A stretch of DNA of 14,574 nt from JALZDI01 sp965653225. Lineage in GTDB: Bacteria; Actinomycetota; Actinomycetes; Propionibacteriales; Nocardioidaceae. Position numbers and translations under genes: made by a program. Positions 7,546 through 12,977 of this stretch are shown piece by piece. The notes beneath the pieces were generated by a model. That model worked only from the letters and a program-made list of their open reading frames with translations. It was not told the origin of the DNA and did not search any database. Position 1 is the stretch's first letter. Every line of letters starts with the position of its first letter. The stretch covers positions 1 to 14,574 of the forward strand of contig CBFGZI010000097.1 in assembly GCA_965653225.1 (NCBI GenBank). Reading direction: 5' to 3'.

Positions 7546-7562
7546 GGGCGTGAGCGCGCGGA

Positions 7563-7568
7563 TAGGCT
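7563..7568 (+). promoter_or_regulatory. Putative -10 box of the nucleosidase gene (leaderless layout)
   Basis: TAGGCT matches TAnnnT and is followed after 7 bases by the GTG at 7576. No Shine-Dalgarno is present. This spacing places the transcription start at the start codon and supports the GTG at 7576 over the in-frame GTG at 7522. Confidence 0.5.
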
Positions 7569-7575
7569 GGCGGCC

Positions 7576-8136
7576 GTGTCGAAGCCGCGTTACCTGGTGG
7601 TGTGCGCCACCCGGCCGGAGGCCGCGTACGTCCCCGACGCGCTGCCGGTCGTGGTCACCGGCATGGGCAAGACCGCGGCCGCGGCCGTCACGGCGGAGGC
7701 GCTGGCCACCTCCGGCGACCTCGACGACCTCACCGTTCTCAACATCGGCACGGCCGGGTCACTGCGGCCCGGCCTGTCGGGCATCTTCCTGCCGAGCACC
7801 GTCCTCAACCACGACCTCAGCGCCGACCTCGTGCGCGCGCTCGGCTACGACCCGCAGGAGCGGCTGCCCGTCGACGGCGGTGACGGAACCGTGCTGGCGA
7901 CCGGCGACCTTTTCGTCACCGAGCCGCATGTGCGTGAGCGGCTCGCGGAGACCGCGCACCTGGTGGACATGGAGGGCTACGCGGTGGTGTACGCGTGCCG
8001 ACGCCGCGGCGTCGCCGTACGCCTGGTGAAGCACGTCAGCGACGAGGCCGACGAGGGCGCCCTGGACTGGCCGACGCTGGTCGACCACAGCGCGGCCGAG
8101 CTCGGGCGGTGGCTGCGCGAGGAGCTGGGGCGCTGA
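7576..8136 (+). CDS. Nucleosidase of the nucleoside phosphorylase superfamily
   Basis: The 186-residue protein resembles MTA/SAH nucleosidase and futalosine hydrolase (MqnB), which cut the N-glycosidic bond of purine nucleosides. Visible signatures are TGMGKTAAA (28-36), NIGTAGSL (56-63), VDMEGYAV (130-137), whose M-E pair contacts ribose, and VSDEADE (154-160), whose Asp156 matches the catalytic Asp of the family. It is shorter than classical MTA/SAH nucleosidases (about 230 residues), so the exact substrate is open: methylthioadenosine, adenosylhomocysteine or a futalosine-type nucleoside. Longer in-frame starts exist at 7522 and 7534, but they run through the upstream inverted repeat, and the family-like N-terminus begins at KPRYLVVCATRPEA. 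It converges on the GlsB-like gene. Confidence 0.8.
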   Translation: MSKPRYLVVCATRPEAAYVPDALPVVVTGMGKTAAAAVTAEALATSGDLDDLTVLNIGTAGSLRPGLSGIFLPSTVLNHDLSADLVRALGYDPQERLPVDGGDGTVLATGDLFVTEPHVRERLAETAHLVDMEGYAVVYACRRRGVAVRLVKHVSDEADEGALDWPTLVDHSAAELGRWLREELGR

Positions 8137-8149
8137 CGCTCCGCGCCCC
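8127..8149. terminator. Shared hairpin between convergent genes
   Basis: GGGGCGC (8127-8133) pairs with GCGCCCC (8143-8149) around a 9-base loop that contains the TGA of the nucleosidase gene. The stop of the convergent GlsB-like gene begins 2 bases beyond. The stem reads the same from both strands, so it could terminate both transcripts. No T-tract is present on either side. Confidence 0.5.
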
Positions 8150-8150
8150 G

Positions 8151-8414
8151 CTAGACCTTCTTCTTCGCGGCGCTACCCTCGGCGACGCCGATCAGCAGCA
8201 CGGCTGCGATCACCGCGATGACGAACCCGATGAAGTTCAGCTCGAAGATGCCGCCGGTTCCGAGCAGCCCCGCAATGATGCCACCGATGATGGCGCCGCC
8301 GACGCCGAGCAGCAGGGTCATGAGCAGACCGATCCGCTGGCGTCCCGGCTTGATCAGCCGGGCCAGGGCTCCGATGACCAGCCCGACGACGATCAGCCCA
8401 AGGATCTGGAACAT
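8151..8414 (-). CDS. GlsB/YeaQ/YmgE-family stress-response membrane protein
   Basis: This 87-residue, very hydrophobic protein has three membrane helices (about 4-22, 28-52 and 59-79) rich in Gly. The GLIVVGLVIGALARLIKPG start and the GVGGAIIGGIIAGLLG repeat-like core are typical of the transglycosylase-associated / GlsB family. These proteins sit in the cytoplasmic membrane and are tied to general stress; a biochemical activity is not established. It ends in a basic tail (AAKKKV). The ATG at 8414 has GAGGGAG (8422-8428) 7 bases upstream. A TAGGCT on the minus strand (8469-8464) is a possible -10 box, giving a leader of about 43 bases that starts with a GC-rich hairpin. Confidence 0.9.
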   Translation of the reverse strand: MFQILGLIVVGLVIGALARLIKPGRQRIGLLMTLLLGVGGAIIGGIIAGLLGTGGIFELNFIGFVIAVIAAVLLIGVAEGSAAKKKV

Positions 8415-8434
8415 CGCGTTACTCCCTCACGTTC

Positions 8435-8454
8435 ATGGCGGCGCGTGCCGCCGT
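8435..8454 (-). promoter_or_regulatory. Hairpin in the leader of the GlsB-like gene
   Basis: GGCGGC (8437-8442) and GCCGCC (8447-8452) pair around a 4-base loop; on the mRNA (minus) strand the loop is ACGC. The stem sits at the 5' end of the predicted transcript. It is directly followed by a 5-codon reading frame (8436-8419: ATG AAC GTG AGG GAG TAA) that covers the ribosome site and stops 4 bases before the true start. Confidence 0.45.
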
Positions 8455-8463
8455 CCTGCCTCC

Positions 8464-8469
8464 AGCCTA
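8464..8469 (-). promoter_or_regulatory. Putative -10 box of the GlsB-like gene
   Basis: On the minus strand this reads TAGGCT, the same hexamer as in front of the nucleosidase gene. A matching -35 box at 17-18 bases is not evident, so the call rests on the hexamer and position only. The divergent region up to dapB also holds a 6-bp stem, GCCCCG / CGGGGC (8508-8525), and no gene. Confidence 0.3.
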
Positions 8470-8580
8470 GTTGGGACCCTGCAACCATCCGATGACCAGC
8501 CCTCGACGCCCCGCTGACCCGGGGCCGACTCTGGGTTGACGCGCGGCGCAACTCCCCGCCGCCGCGCAGTCGGGGACTGG

Positions 8581-8586
8581 CAGAAT
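8581..8586 (+). promoter_or_regulatory. Putative -10 box of dapB (leaderless layout)
   Basis: CAGAAT is one base from the TAnnnT pattern and is followed after 7 bases by ATG at 8594. There is no Shine-Dalgarno before that ATG. An inverted repeat TCCCCG (8553-8558) / CGGGGA (8571-8576) lies immediately upstream, over the expected -35 area. The ATG within the hexamer (8585) would add three residues (M-R-R) and is less likely. Confidence 0.4.
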
Positions 8587-8593
8587 GCGCCGC

Positions 8594-9343
8594 ATGACGA
8601 ACGTGGCGGTGCTCGGAGCGCACGGGAAGATGGGCTCGGAGGCTTGCAGGGCCGTCGAGGGCGCGGACGACCTCACGCTGGTGGCGCGGCTCGACCAGGG
8701 CGACACCATCGACGCGCTGGCCGAGTCGTTCGCCGACGTGGTCGTCGACTTCACCCACCCCGACGCCGTGATGGGCAACCTCGACTACTGCATCCACAAC
8801 GGCATCCACGCGGTGGTCGGCACCAGCGGGTTCGACGACGACCGCCTCGAGCAGCTGCGTCGCTGGCTGGACGAGTCCGACGGCAAGGTCGGGGTGCTCA
8901 TCGCCCCGAACTTCTCCATCGGCGCGGTGCTGATGATGCGGTTCGCCGCCGAGGCGTCGCGGTTCTTCGAGTCGGTGGAGATCGTGGAGATGCACCACCC
9001 GACGAAGGCCGACGCCCCCTCCGGCACCGCGCGCCGCACGGCCGAGCTGGTCGCGCAGGCGCGGGAGGCGGCCGGGGCGCCGCCGATCCCCGACGCCACG
9101 ACCCAGGAGCTCTCCGGTGCCCGCGGCGCGGACGTCGCCGGCATCCGGGTGCACAGCCAGCGGGTCCGTGGCCTGGTCGCGCACCAGGAGGTGCTGCTCG
9201 GTTCGGCGGGGGAGACGCTGACGATCCGGCACGACTCGCTGGACCGGGTGTCGTTCATGCCCGGTGTCCTGCTCGGCGTACGCGAGGTGGCGCAGCGCCC
9301 CGGTCTCACGGTCGGCCTCGACCCACTGCTCGGCCTCGACTGA
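8594..9343 (+). CDS. dapB: 4-hydroxy-tetrahydrodipicolinate reductase
   Basis: DapB reduces 4-hydroxy-tetrahydrodipicolinate with NAD(P)H in the diaminopimelate pathway that supplies lysine and peptidoglycan cross-links. The 249-residue length is normal for actinobacteria. Key motifs are the dinucleotide-binding GAHGKMG (8-14), VVDFTHPDA (50-58), GTSGF (76-80), APNFSIGAVLMM (104-115) and the active site EMHHPTKADAPSGTA (132-146), with catalytic His134 and Lys138 and substrate-binding GT at 144-145. Thr137 stands where many homologues have His, a small deviation next to the catalytic Lys. The ATG at 8594 gives MTNVAVLGAHG, with the nucleotide-binding strand right at the N-terminus as expected. 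The next gene begins 2 bases after the stop. Confidence 0.96.
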   Translation: MTNVAVLGAHGKMGSEACRAVEGADDLTLVARLDQGDTIDALAESFADVVVDFTHPDAVMGNLDYCIHNGIHAVVGTSGFDDDRLEQLRRWLDESDGKVGVLIAPNFSIGAVLMMRFAAEASRFFESVEIVEMHHPTKADAPSGTARRTAELVAQAREAAGAPPIPDATTQELSGARGADVAGIRVHSQRVRGLVAHQEVLLGSAGETLTIRHDSLDRVSFMPGVLLGVREVAQRPGLTVGLDPLLGLD

Positions 9344-9345
9344 CG

Positions 9346-9780
9346 GTGACCCCACGCCGCGTTGCGGCCGTAATGGTCGCGGTGCTCGTCGTCTACCTCG
9401 TGCTCGTCGGCTACCGCGGCGTGCTGCTGGTCGGCTCCGGCGACCCGCTGGAGGTGGTGCTCGGCGTCGGTGTGCTGCTGCTGCCGGTGGTGGGTGCCTA
9501 CGCGGTGTGGCACGAGGTGCGGTTCGGCTTCGCCACCCAGCGCCTGGCCCGCGAGCTCGACGCCGCCGGCCGGTGGCCGCAGGAGCAGCTGCCCACGATG
9601 CCGTCCGGCCGGCCCGACCGGGCGGCCGCCGACGCGTTGTTCGAGGTGCGCCGCGAGGAGGTGGAGGCGGCGCCGGAGGACTGGCAGGCCTGGTTCCGGC
9701 TGGCGCTGGCCTACGACGACGCGCGTGACCGCCGGCGCGCGCGGGCGGCGATGCGCCGGGCCATCGCGCTGCACGGCTGA
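9346..9780 (+). CDS. Small membrane protein with one C-terminal TPR
   Basis: The 144-residue protein has two predicted membrane helices (about 6-28 and 35-54), a linker, and a single good tetratricopeptide motif at about 106-142 (APEDWQAWFRLALAYDDA then RARAAMRRAIAL). TPRs mediate protein-protein contacts, so it may dock a partner at the membrane; the partner is unknown. The GTG at 9346 lies 2 bases after the dapB stop and gives VTPRRVAAVMVAV, a short basic start before the first helix. Two-helix TPR proteins next to dapB are familiar in actinobacteria, but I cannot assign a function. The frame is open far upstream across dapB, which is only the shadow of that gene. Confidence 0.8.
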   Translation: MTPRRVAAVMVAVLVVYLVLVGYRGVLLVGSGDPLEVVLGVGVLLLPVVGAYAVWHEVRFGFATQRLARELDAAGRWPQEQLPTMPSGRPDRAAADALFEVRREEVEAAPEDWQAWFRLALAYDDARDRRRARAAMRRAIALHG

Positions 9781-9791
9781 CCGCCACTCTT

Positions 9792-9945
9792 GGTGACGCG
9801 CCAAAATCCTGGTCGCGGGGCTCCGCCGTACGGTGACGCGCCAAGATTCCCGGCCCCTGGTGGTGAGGCGCCAAGTTTCTTGGGTCTAGCCAGGGTGTAT
9901 GGGCGCGTCACGCCAGGAAGTTTGGCGCGTCACGCCAGGAAGTGG
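9792..9945. repeat. Six-copy intergenic repeat cluster, three units in each orientation
   Basis: The unit is about 21 bp: GTGACGCGCCAA, then two to three variable bases, then TTCCTGG. Forward copies begin at 9793 (one base shorter), 9833 and 9863 (one C-to-G change). Reverse copies lie at 9890-9911 (divergent centre), 9913-9933 (closest to consensus) and 9935-9945 (partial). Adjacent reverse units are separated by a single base. The forward half and the reverse half face each other around 9886, so the transcript can fold into several alternative long stems. The cluster fills the gap between two convergent genes, whose stops are at 9780 and 9946. It may be a terminator or a genome-wide REP/MITE-like family; no transposase or duplicated target is visible. 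Confidence 0.88.
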
Positions 9946-10209
9946 TCAGCGACTGTCGATCGGCAGGTGCCGCGGGGGGTCGGGCTGGTAGGTGAGCCAG
10001 ACCGCGCCCATCAGGCCGACGCCCGTGCCGACCAGCACCGGGATCAGGTTCACCCCGGGTGCGAGGCAGAATCCCATCATCACGTCGGTGCAGCTGTAGC
10101 CGGTTCGCTGCAGCGACCAGTACGAGACCCAGGCACCGAGTCCGGTGCCACAAACGGCCGAGCACATCATCAGTACCCAGCGGTGCAGGCGGGGAAGTCG
10201 TCCTAGCAC
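9946..10209 (-). CDS. Small two-helix membrane protein of unknown function
   Basis: The 87-residue protein has two hydrophobic segments, about 11-33 (WVLMMCSAVCGTGLGAWVSY) and 50-74 (a Gly- and Val-rich helix ending GLMGAVWLTY). Between them is a short loop with Cys40. Two cysteines lie in the first helix and one more (Cys48) near the second. The tail is Pro-rich. The GTG at 10209 is chosen because GGGAGGGAG on the minus strand lies about 6 bases upstream; the frame is open up to 10281 but without a ribosome site. It follows the acetyltransferase gene on the same strand after 68 bases. I recognise no family. The composition is coherent with a membrane protein, so it is probably real. Confidence 0.6.
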   Translation of the reverse strand: MLGRLPRLHRWVLMMCSAVCGTGLGAWVSYWSLQRTGYSCTDVMMGFCLAPGVNLIPVLVGTGVGLMGAVWLTYQPDPPRHLPIDSR

Positions 10210-10277
10210 GGGTGTCTCCCTCCCTGGGGCTCCTGCTAAGAGGTCTAGAGGAACAAAACAGCTCAGAGCGCCAAAGG

Positions 10278-10850
10278 TCAAGTGCTGTCCGCGACCGGTT
10301 CCTCGGTGAGACCGGTGTGCAGGCGTACCTGCTTCACCCGGACGCTACCGTCGCCGGTCAGGTCGAGCTCGCGGTGGGCGCCGTCGGGTGCCCAGCCGGC
10401 CTCGGTGAGGAACCCGCGCAGCGCGTCGTCGGTCGAGGTGACCCACAGCGTGGCCCGGGTGAACCGGTCGGCCCGCAGCGTGTCGGCGCAGGCCTGCAGC
10501 AGCCGCGAGCCGTGCCCGGCCCGCTGGTGGTCGGGGTCGACCACGAACTCCGCCACCTGCCCGTCGCTCGCCGGGTCGGCGTCGGGGTCGTCGGCGACCG
10601 CGGTGAGCGCGAACCCGACCACGTCCGGCCCGTCCAGCGCCACCAGCACGCGGTTGCGGGCCTCGGCGGGACGGGTGATCGCCTCCGACCACTGGGCGGC
10701 GAACGCCGCCGGGTCGAGAGCGGACAGCACCTCCTCGGGAAGCACCCCGGGGTACTGACGTCGCCAGGCGCGCACCTGGGCGTGCGCGATCGCCTCGGCG
10801 TCGGCGGCCCAGGCCGTCCGTACGCTCACGTCCGCGGTCGGCCGGTCCAT
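10278..10850 (-). CDS. GNAT-family N-acetyltransferase
   Basis: This 190-residue cytoplasmic protein has the GNAT fold, which moves an acetyl group from acetyl-CoA to an amine; the acceptor is unknown. The acetyl-CoA pyrophosphate loop is clear in VVDPDHQRAGHGSRLLQA (103-120), with Q-R-A-G-H-G at 109-114. VTSTDDALRGFLTEAGW (137-153) corresponds to the conserved late motif around the catalytic Tyr region, here with Phe147. The N-terminus (VRTAWAADAEAIAHAQVRAWR) is typical of this subgroup. The ATG at 10850 follows a TAGCCT -10 box by 7 bases with no Shine-Dalgarno. It lies between the CGNR regulator and the two-helix membrane protein, all on the minus strand. Confidence 0.9.
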   Translation of the reverse strand: MDRPTADVSVRTAWAADAEAIAHAQVRAWRRQYPGVLPEEVLSALDPAAFAAQWSEAITRPAEARNRVLVALDGPDVVGFALTAVADDPDADPASDGQVAEFVVDPDHQRAGHGSRLLQACADTLRADRFTRATLWVTSTDDALRGFLTEAGWAPDGAHRELDLTGDGSVRVKQVRLHTGLTEEPVADST

Positions 10851-10857
10851 GACCGTC

Positions 10858-10863
10858 AGGCTA
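10858..10863 (-). promoter_or_regulatory. Putative -10 box of the acetyltransferase gene (leaderless layout)
   Basis: On the minus strand this reads TAGCCT, then 7 bases, then ATG at 10850. The hexamer equals the rpsO -10 candidate. The box lies only 15 bases beyond the end of the CGNR gene on the same strand, so the acetyltransferase could be transcribed separately from it. Confidence 0.5.
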
Positions 10864-10877
10864 GGTCACGTCCTCGG

Positions 10878-11462
10878 TCAGCCCTCGGCCCGCTCTCCGG
10901 AGGGCTCGTCGGCCGACCGCCGAGCCCGGTAGCTGCGGGTCTTCGCCCGGTTGCCGCACACGCGCATCGAGCACCACGTACGGGACTGGTTCTTACTGGT
11001 GTCGTAGAACGCCCAGGCGCAGTCGTCGGCGGCGCAGATCTTCAGCCGGCGCCAGCTGCCGTCGGCGCCGGCGTCGGCCGCCGCCACCAGCAGCCGGGTC
11101 AGCGCACCCCGTACGCCGGTCTCGAGCGGCTCCAGCAACGGCCGCCCGCCGCAGACCTGCAGCGCCAGCGGCAGCCGCGCGCCGAGGTGCTCCAGCGCCT
11201 CGCCGGGCGCGGGCATGGACGACGTGAGAGAGGGGTCGTCGTGGTTGGCGCGGAAGGCCGCGCGGACCGCCGCCCGCAGCTCGCGGGCCAGGACCAGGTC
11301 GCCGTCCCCGGCAGGGGAGGGGGAGTCCAGCAGGTCGTGCTCGCCCAGCCATGCCGTCACCTCGGACGCCTCGCTGAGCGCGTCGGTGCCCTCCTCCACG
11401 TCGAGCGTGTTGGCGAAGTCGCGCAGCAGCAGCGCATGCGGCGGGATGACGGCTGCGGGCAT
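10878..11462 (-). CDS. CGNR zinc-finger / ABATE-domain putative regulator
   Basis: This 194-residue protein combines an N-terminal ABATE-like domain (about 10-130, starting LLLRDFANTLDVEEGTD) with a C-terminal CGNR zinc finger. Likely zinc ligands are Cys143, Cys148, Cys164 and Cys169; the last begins the C-G-N-R signature at 169-172, followed by AKTRSYRARR. Proteins of this family are thought to be stress-linked DNA-binding regulators, but targets are rarely known. The ATG at 11462 has AGGAG (11470-11474 on the minus strand) 7 bases upstream. An extension to 11528 is open but crosses the promoter region and is unlikely. It diverges from a short Arg-rich gene, and the shared intergenic region has a 13-bp direct repeat at both -10 regions. 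Confidence 0.9.
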   Translation of the reverse strand: MPAAVIPPHALLLRDFANTLDVEEGTDALSEASEVTAWLGEHDLLDSPSPAGDGDLVLARELRAAVRAAFRANHDDPSLTSSMPAPGEALEHLGARLPLALQVCGGRPLLEPLETGVRGALTRLLVAAADAGADGSWRRLKICAADDCAWAFYDTSKNQSRTWCSMRVCGNRAKTRSYRARRSADEPSGERAEG

Positions 11463-11496
11463 CCAGAGGCTCCTCTTCCCAGCGAGACTCACAAGG

Positions 11497-11547
11497 CGAC
11501 ACCAGCATAACGCGAATGAGGGTTGCATTCATGTCGACACCGGCATA
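11497..11547. promoter_or_regulatory. Direct repeat at a divergent promoter pair
   Basis: CGACACCAGCATA (11497-11509) recurs as CGACACCGGCATA (11535-11547), a 12 of 13 match 38 bases apart. The first copy contains the minus-strand TATGCT (11509-11504), a -10 candidate for the CGNR gene. The second abuts and partly overlaps the plus-strand -10 TAGAGT (11546-11551). Between them GAATG (11514-11518) and CATTC (11526-11530) form a small dyad. This layout suits one regulator acting on both promoters, possibly the adjacent CGNR protein itself; that link is inference. Confidence 0.55.
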
Positions 11548-11551
11548 GAGT
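11523..11551 (+). promoter_or_regulatory. Putative promoter of the short Arg-rich gene
   Basis: TTGCAT (11523-11528), a 17-base spacer and TAGAGT (11546-11551) give a plausible housekeeping sigma promoter with ideal spacing. Transcription would start near 11558, leaving a leader of about 30 bases that contains the GAGGTGA ribosome site. Confidence 0.5.
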
Positions 11552-11588
11552 TTTTGGTGGTGTTGGAAGTCACAGCGAGGTGAGTGCG

Positions 11589-11828
11589 ATGTCGTGGATG
11601 CCGTATTACGTCGAGGTCTCCCGCAGGCAGCGCGAGGAGGAGATGCGGCGTCGACTGGCCCACCCGCGTCCGGCGCTGGAGCGCGTCCGCAAGCAGCGGT
11701 CGGAGACGTGGCGGCGGCTGTGGGGCCGGCCCTGGACCCGGGTGCTCGACCGGCGGGCCGGGCACGCGGTCCCGCATGAGCAGGGTGCGGCGCGGACCGC
11801 CGGACAGGTGACGACCGCCGGTCGCTGA
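11589..11828 (+). CDS. Short Arg-rich protein of unknown function
   Basis: The 79-residue protein starts MSWMPYYVEVSRRQREEEMR and is strongly basic, with a likely helical, Arg/Glu-rich segment at about 11-50 and no membrane helix or cysteine. I recognise no family. Support comes from GAGGTGA (11577-11583) 5 bases before the ATG at 11589 and from a promoter candidate with 17-base spacing upstream. The frame is open to 11523, but that extension reads through the promoter. It is transcribed away from the CGNR regulator and could be its target, or a small RNA- or DNA-binding protein. The C-terminal part (AARTAGQVTTAGR) looks disordered. Confidence 0.55.
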   Translation: MSWMPYYVEVSRRQREEEMRRRLAHPRPALERVRKQRSETWRRLWGRPWTRVLDRRAGHAVPHEQGAARTAGQVTTAGR

Positions 11829-11859
11829 CCAGCGCCGGGCCGCGCAGGCCACGGCGTAG

Positions 11860-11900
11860 ATGTTACGTTTTTGCGCACGATCGTCGCTGTCGTGTAACAT
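11860..11900 (+). promoter_or_regulatory. paaA promoter framed by a dyad operator
   Basis: ATGTTAC (11860-11866) and GTAACAT (11894-11900) are perfect inverted arms 27 bases apart. A central palindrome ACGATCGT (11877-11884) shares nearly the same axis. The right arm contains TAACAT (11895-11900), a good -10 box, with TTGCGC (11871-11876) 18 bases upstream as a weak -35. The left arm lies just upstream of the -35. A repressor dimer or tetramer bound here would block RNA polymerase, as phenylacetyl-CoA-responsive PaaX/PaaR-type repressors do elsewhere. The motif does not match the E. coli PaaX or Corynebacterium PaaR sites as I remember them. Confidence 0.6.
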
Positions 11901-11933
11901 AAAGTCTCCGCGCACGACTTCTGGAGGCCCTCG

Positions 11934-12977
11934 GTGTACGGCAACGACTTCACCCCGAACGTTGAGCCGGAGCAGCCGTCGCACGCTGCCTCAGCAGCGG
12001 TCGGCCATGCTGACCACCAGGCCGCCGGGGAGGCCGCCGAGCTCGAGCAGCGCTTCCAGGCGATCATCGACGACGACGGCCGGATCGAGCCGCGCGACTG
12101 GATGCCCGAGAAGTACCGCGCGGGCCTGATCCGTCAGATCGCCCAGCACGCGCACTCCGAGATCATCGGCATGCAGCCGGAGGGCAACTGGATCTCCCGG
12201 GCCCCCAGCCTGCGGCGCAAGGCGATCCTGATGGCCAAGGTGCAGGACGAGGCCGGGCACGGGCTGTACCTCTACGCCGCCGCCGAGACCCTCGGGGTGG
12301 AGCGGGCCGAGATGCTCGACAAGCTGCACAGCGGCCGGCAGAAGTACTCCTCGATCTTCAACTACCCCACGCTGACCTGGGCCGACATCGGCGCCATCGG
12401 CTGGCTGGTCGACGGCGCCGCGATCGTCAACCAGGTCCCGCTGTGCCGCTGCTCGTACGGCCCGTACGCCCGGGCGATGGTGCGGATCTGCAAGGAGGAG
12501 TCGTTCCACCAGCGGCAGGGGTTCGAGATCCTGCACACGCTGTCCAAGGGCACGCCCGCCCAGCACGACATGGCCCAGGACGCCGTCAACCGCTGGTGGT
12601 GGCCCAGCCTGATGATGTTCGGCCCGCACGACGCGGAGTCCACGCACTCCGAGCAGTCCATGCGCTGGGGCGTGAAGCGGTTCTCCAACGACGACCTGCG
12701 CCAGCGGTTCGTCGACATGACCGTCCCGCAGGCGGACGTGCTCGGCCTGCGGATGCCCGACCCCGACCTGCGCTGGAACGCCGAGCGCGGCCACTACGAC
12801 TTCGGCGAGATCGACTTCAGCGAGCTGACCGAGGTCATCAAGGGCAACGGGCCCTGCAACAAGCAGCGGATGGCGCATCGCCGCCGCGCACACGAGGAGG
12901 GCGCCTGGGTGCGCGAGGCGGCCGACGCCTACGCCGCCAAGCAGGCCGCCCGCGAGTCCACGGAGGCGGTCGCATGA
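11934..12977 (+). CDS. paaA: 1,2-phenylacetyl-CoA epoxidase, catalytic subunit A
   Basis: PaaA is the di-iron subunit that inserts oxygen into the aromatic ring of phenylacetyl-CoA, working with PaaC and fed electrons by PaaE. The ferritin-like ligand pattern is visible: a candidate Glu76 in HSEII, Glu106 and His109 in QDEAGH (104-109), Asp160 by spacing, and Glu189 with His192 in EESFH (188-192). The conserved PQADVLGLRMPDPDLRWN (265-282) and WWWPSLMMFGP (221-231) stretches are typical. At 347 residues it is a little longer than the E. coli protein, because of an N-terminal Ala-rich extension (about 13-38). The GTG at 11934 is supported by GGAGG (11923-11927) 6 bases upstream and by the YGNDFTPN start. 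The stop overlaps paaB by 4 bases. Confidence 0.96.
   Translation: MYGNDFTPNVEPEQPSHAASAAVGHADHQAAGEAAELEQRFQAIIDDDGRIEPRDWMPEKYRAGLIRQIAQHAHSEIIGMQPEGNWISRAPSLRRKAILMAKVQDEAGHGLYLYAAAETLGVERAEMLDKLHSGRQKYSSIFNYPTLTWADIGAIGWLVDGAAIVNQVPLCRCSYGPYARAMVRICKEESFHQRQGFEILHTLSKGTPAQHDMAQDAVNRWWWPSLMMFGPHDAESTHSEQSMRWGVKRFSNDDLRQRFVDMTVPQADVLGLRMPDPDLRWNAERGHYDFGEIDFSELTEVIKGNGPCNKQRMAHRRRAHEEGAWVREAADAYAAKQAARESTEAVA

Noticed and set aside
8393..9874. 493-codon minus-strand open frame opposite dapB
   Set aside because: It covers dapB, whose motifs are complete, and reads through the repeat cluster. Low-complexity Arg/Pro/Ala content marks it as spurious.
9792..9945. CRISPR array
   Set aside because: The repeats occur in both orientations, the spacers are irregular or one base long, and no cas genes are near.
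9781..9945. Insertion sequence remnant
   Set aside because: No transposase fragment, terminal inverted repeats of a known IS or target duplication could be seen; only the short repeat unit is present.
9908..10165. 85-codon alternative minus-strand frame overlapping the two-helix protein
   Set aside because: It has Arg/Pro-rich shadow composition and runs into the repeat cluster, while the frame ending at 9946 has two clean membrane helices and a ribosome site.
11463..11528. N-terminal extension of the CGNR protein to 11528
   Set aside because: It runs through the divergent promoter region, while ATG at 11462 has AGGAG at ideal spacing.
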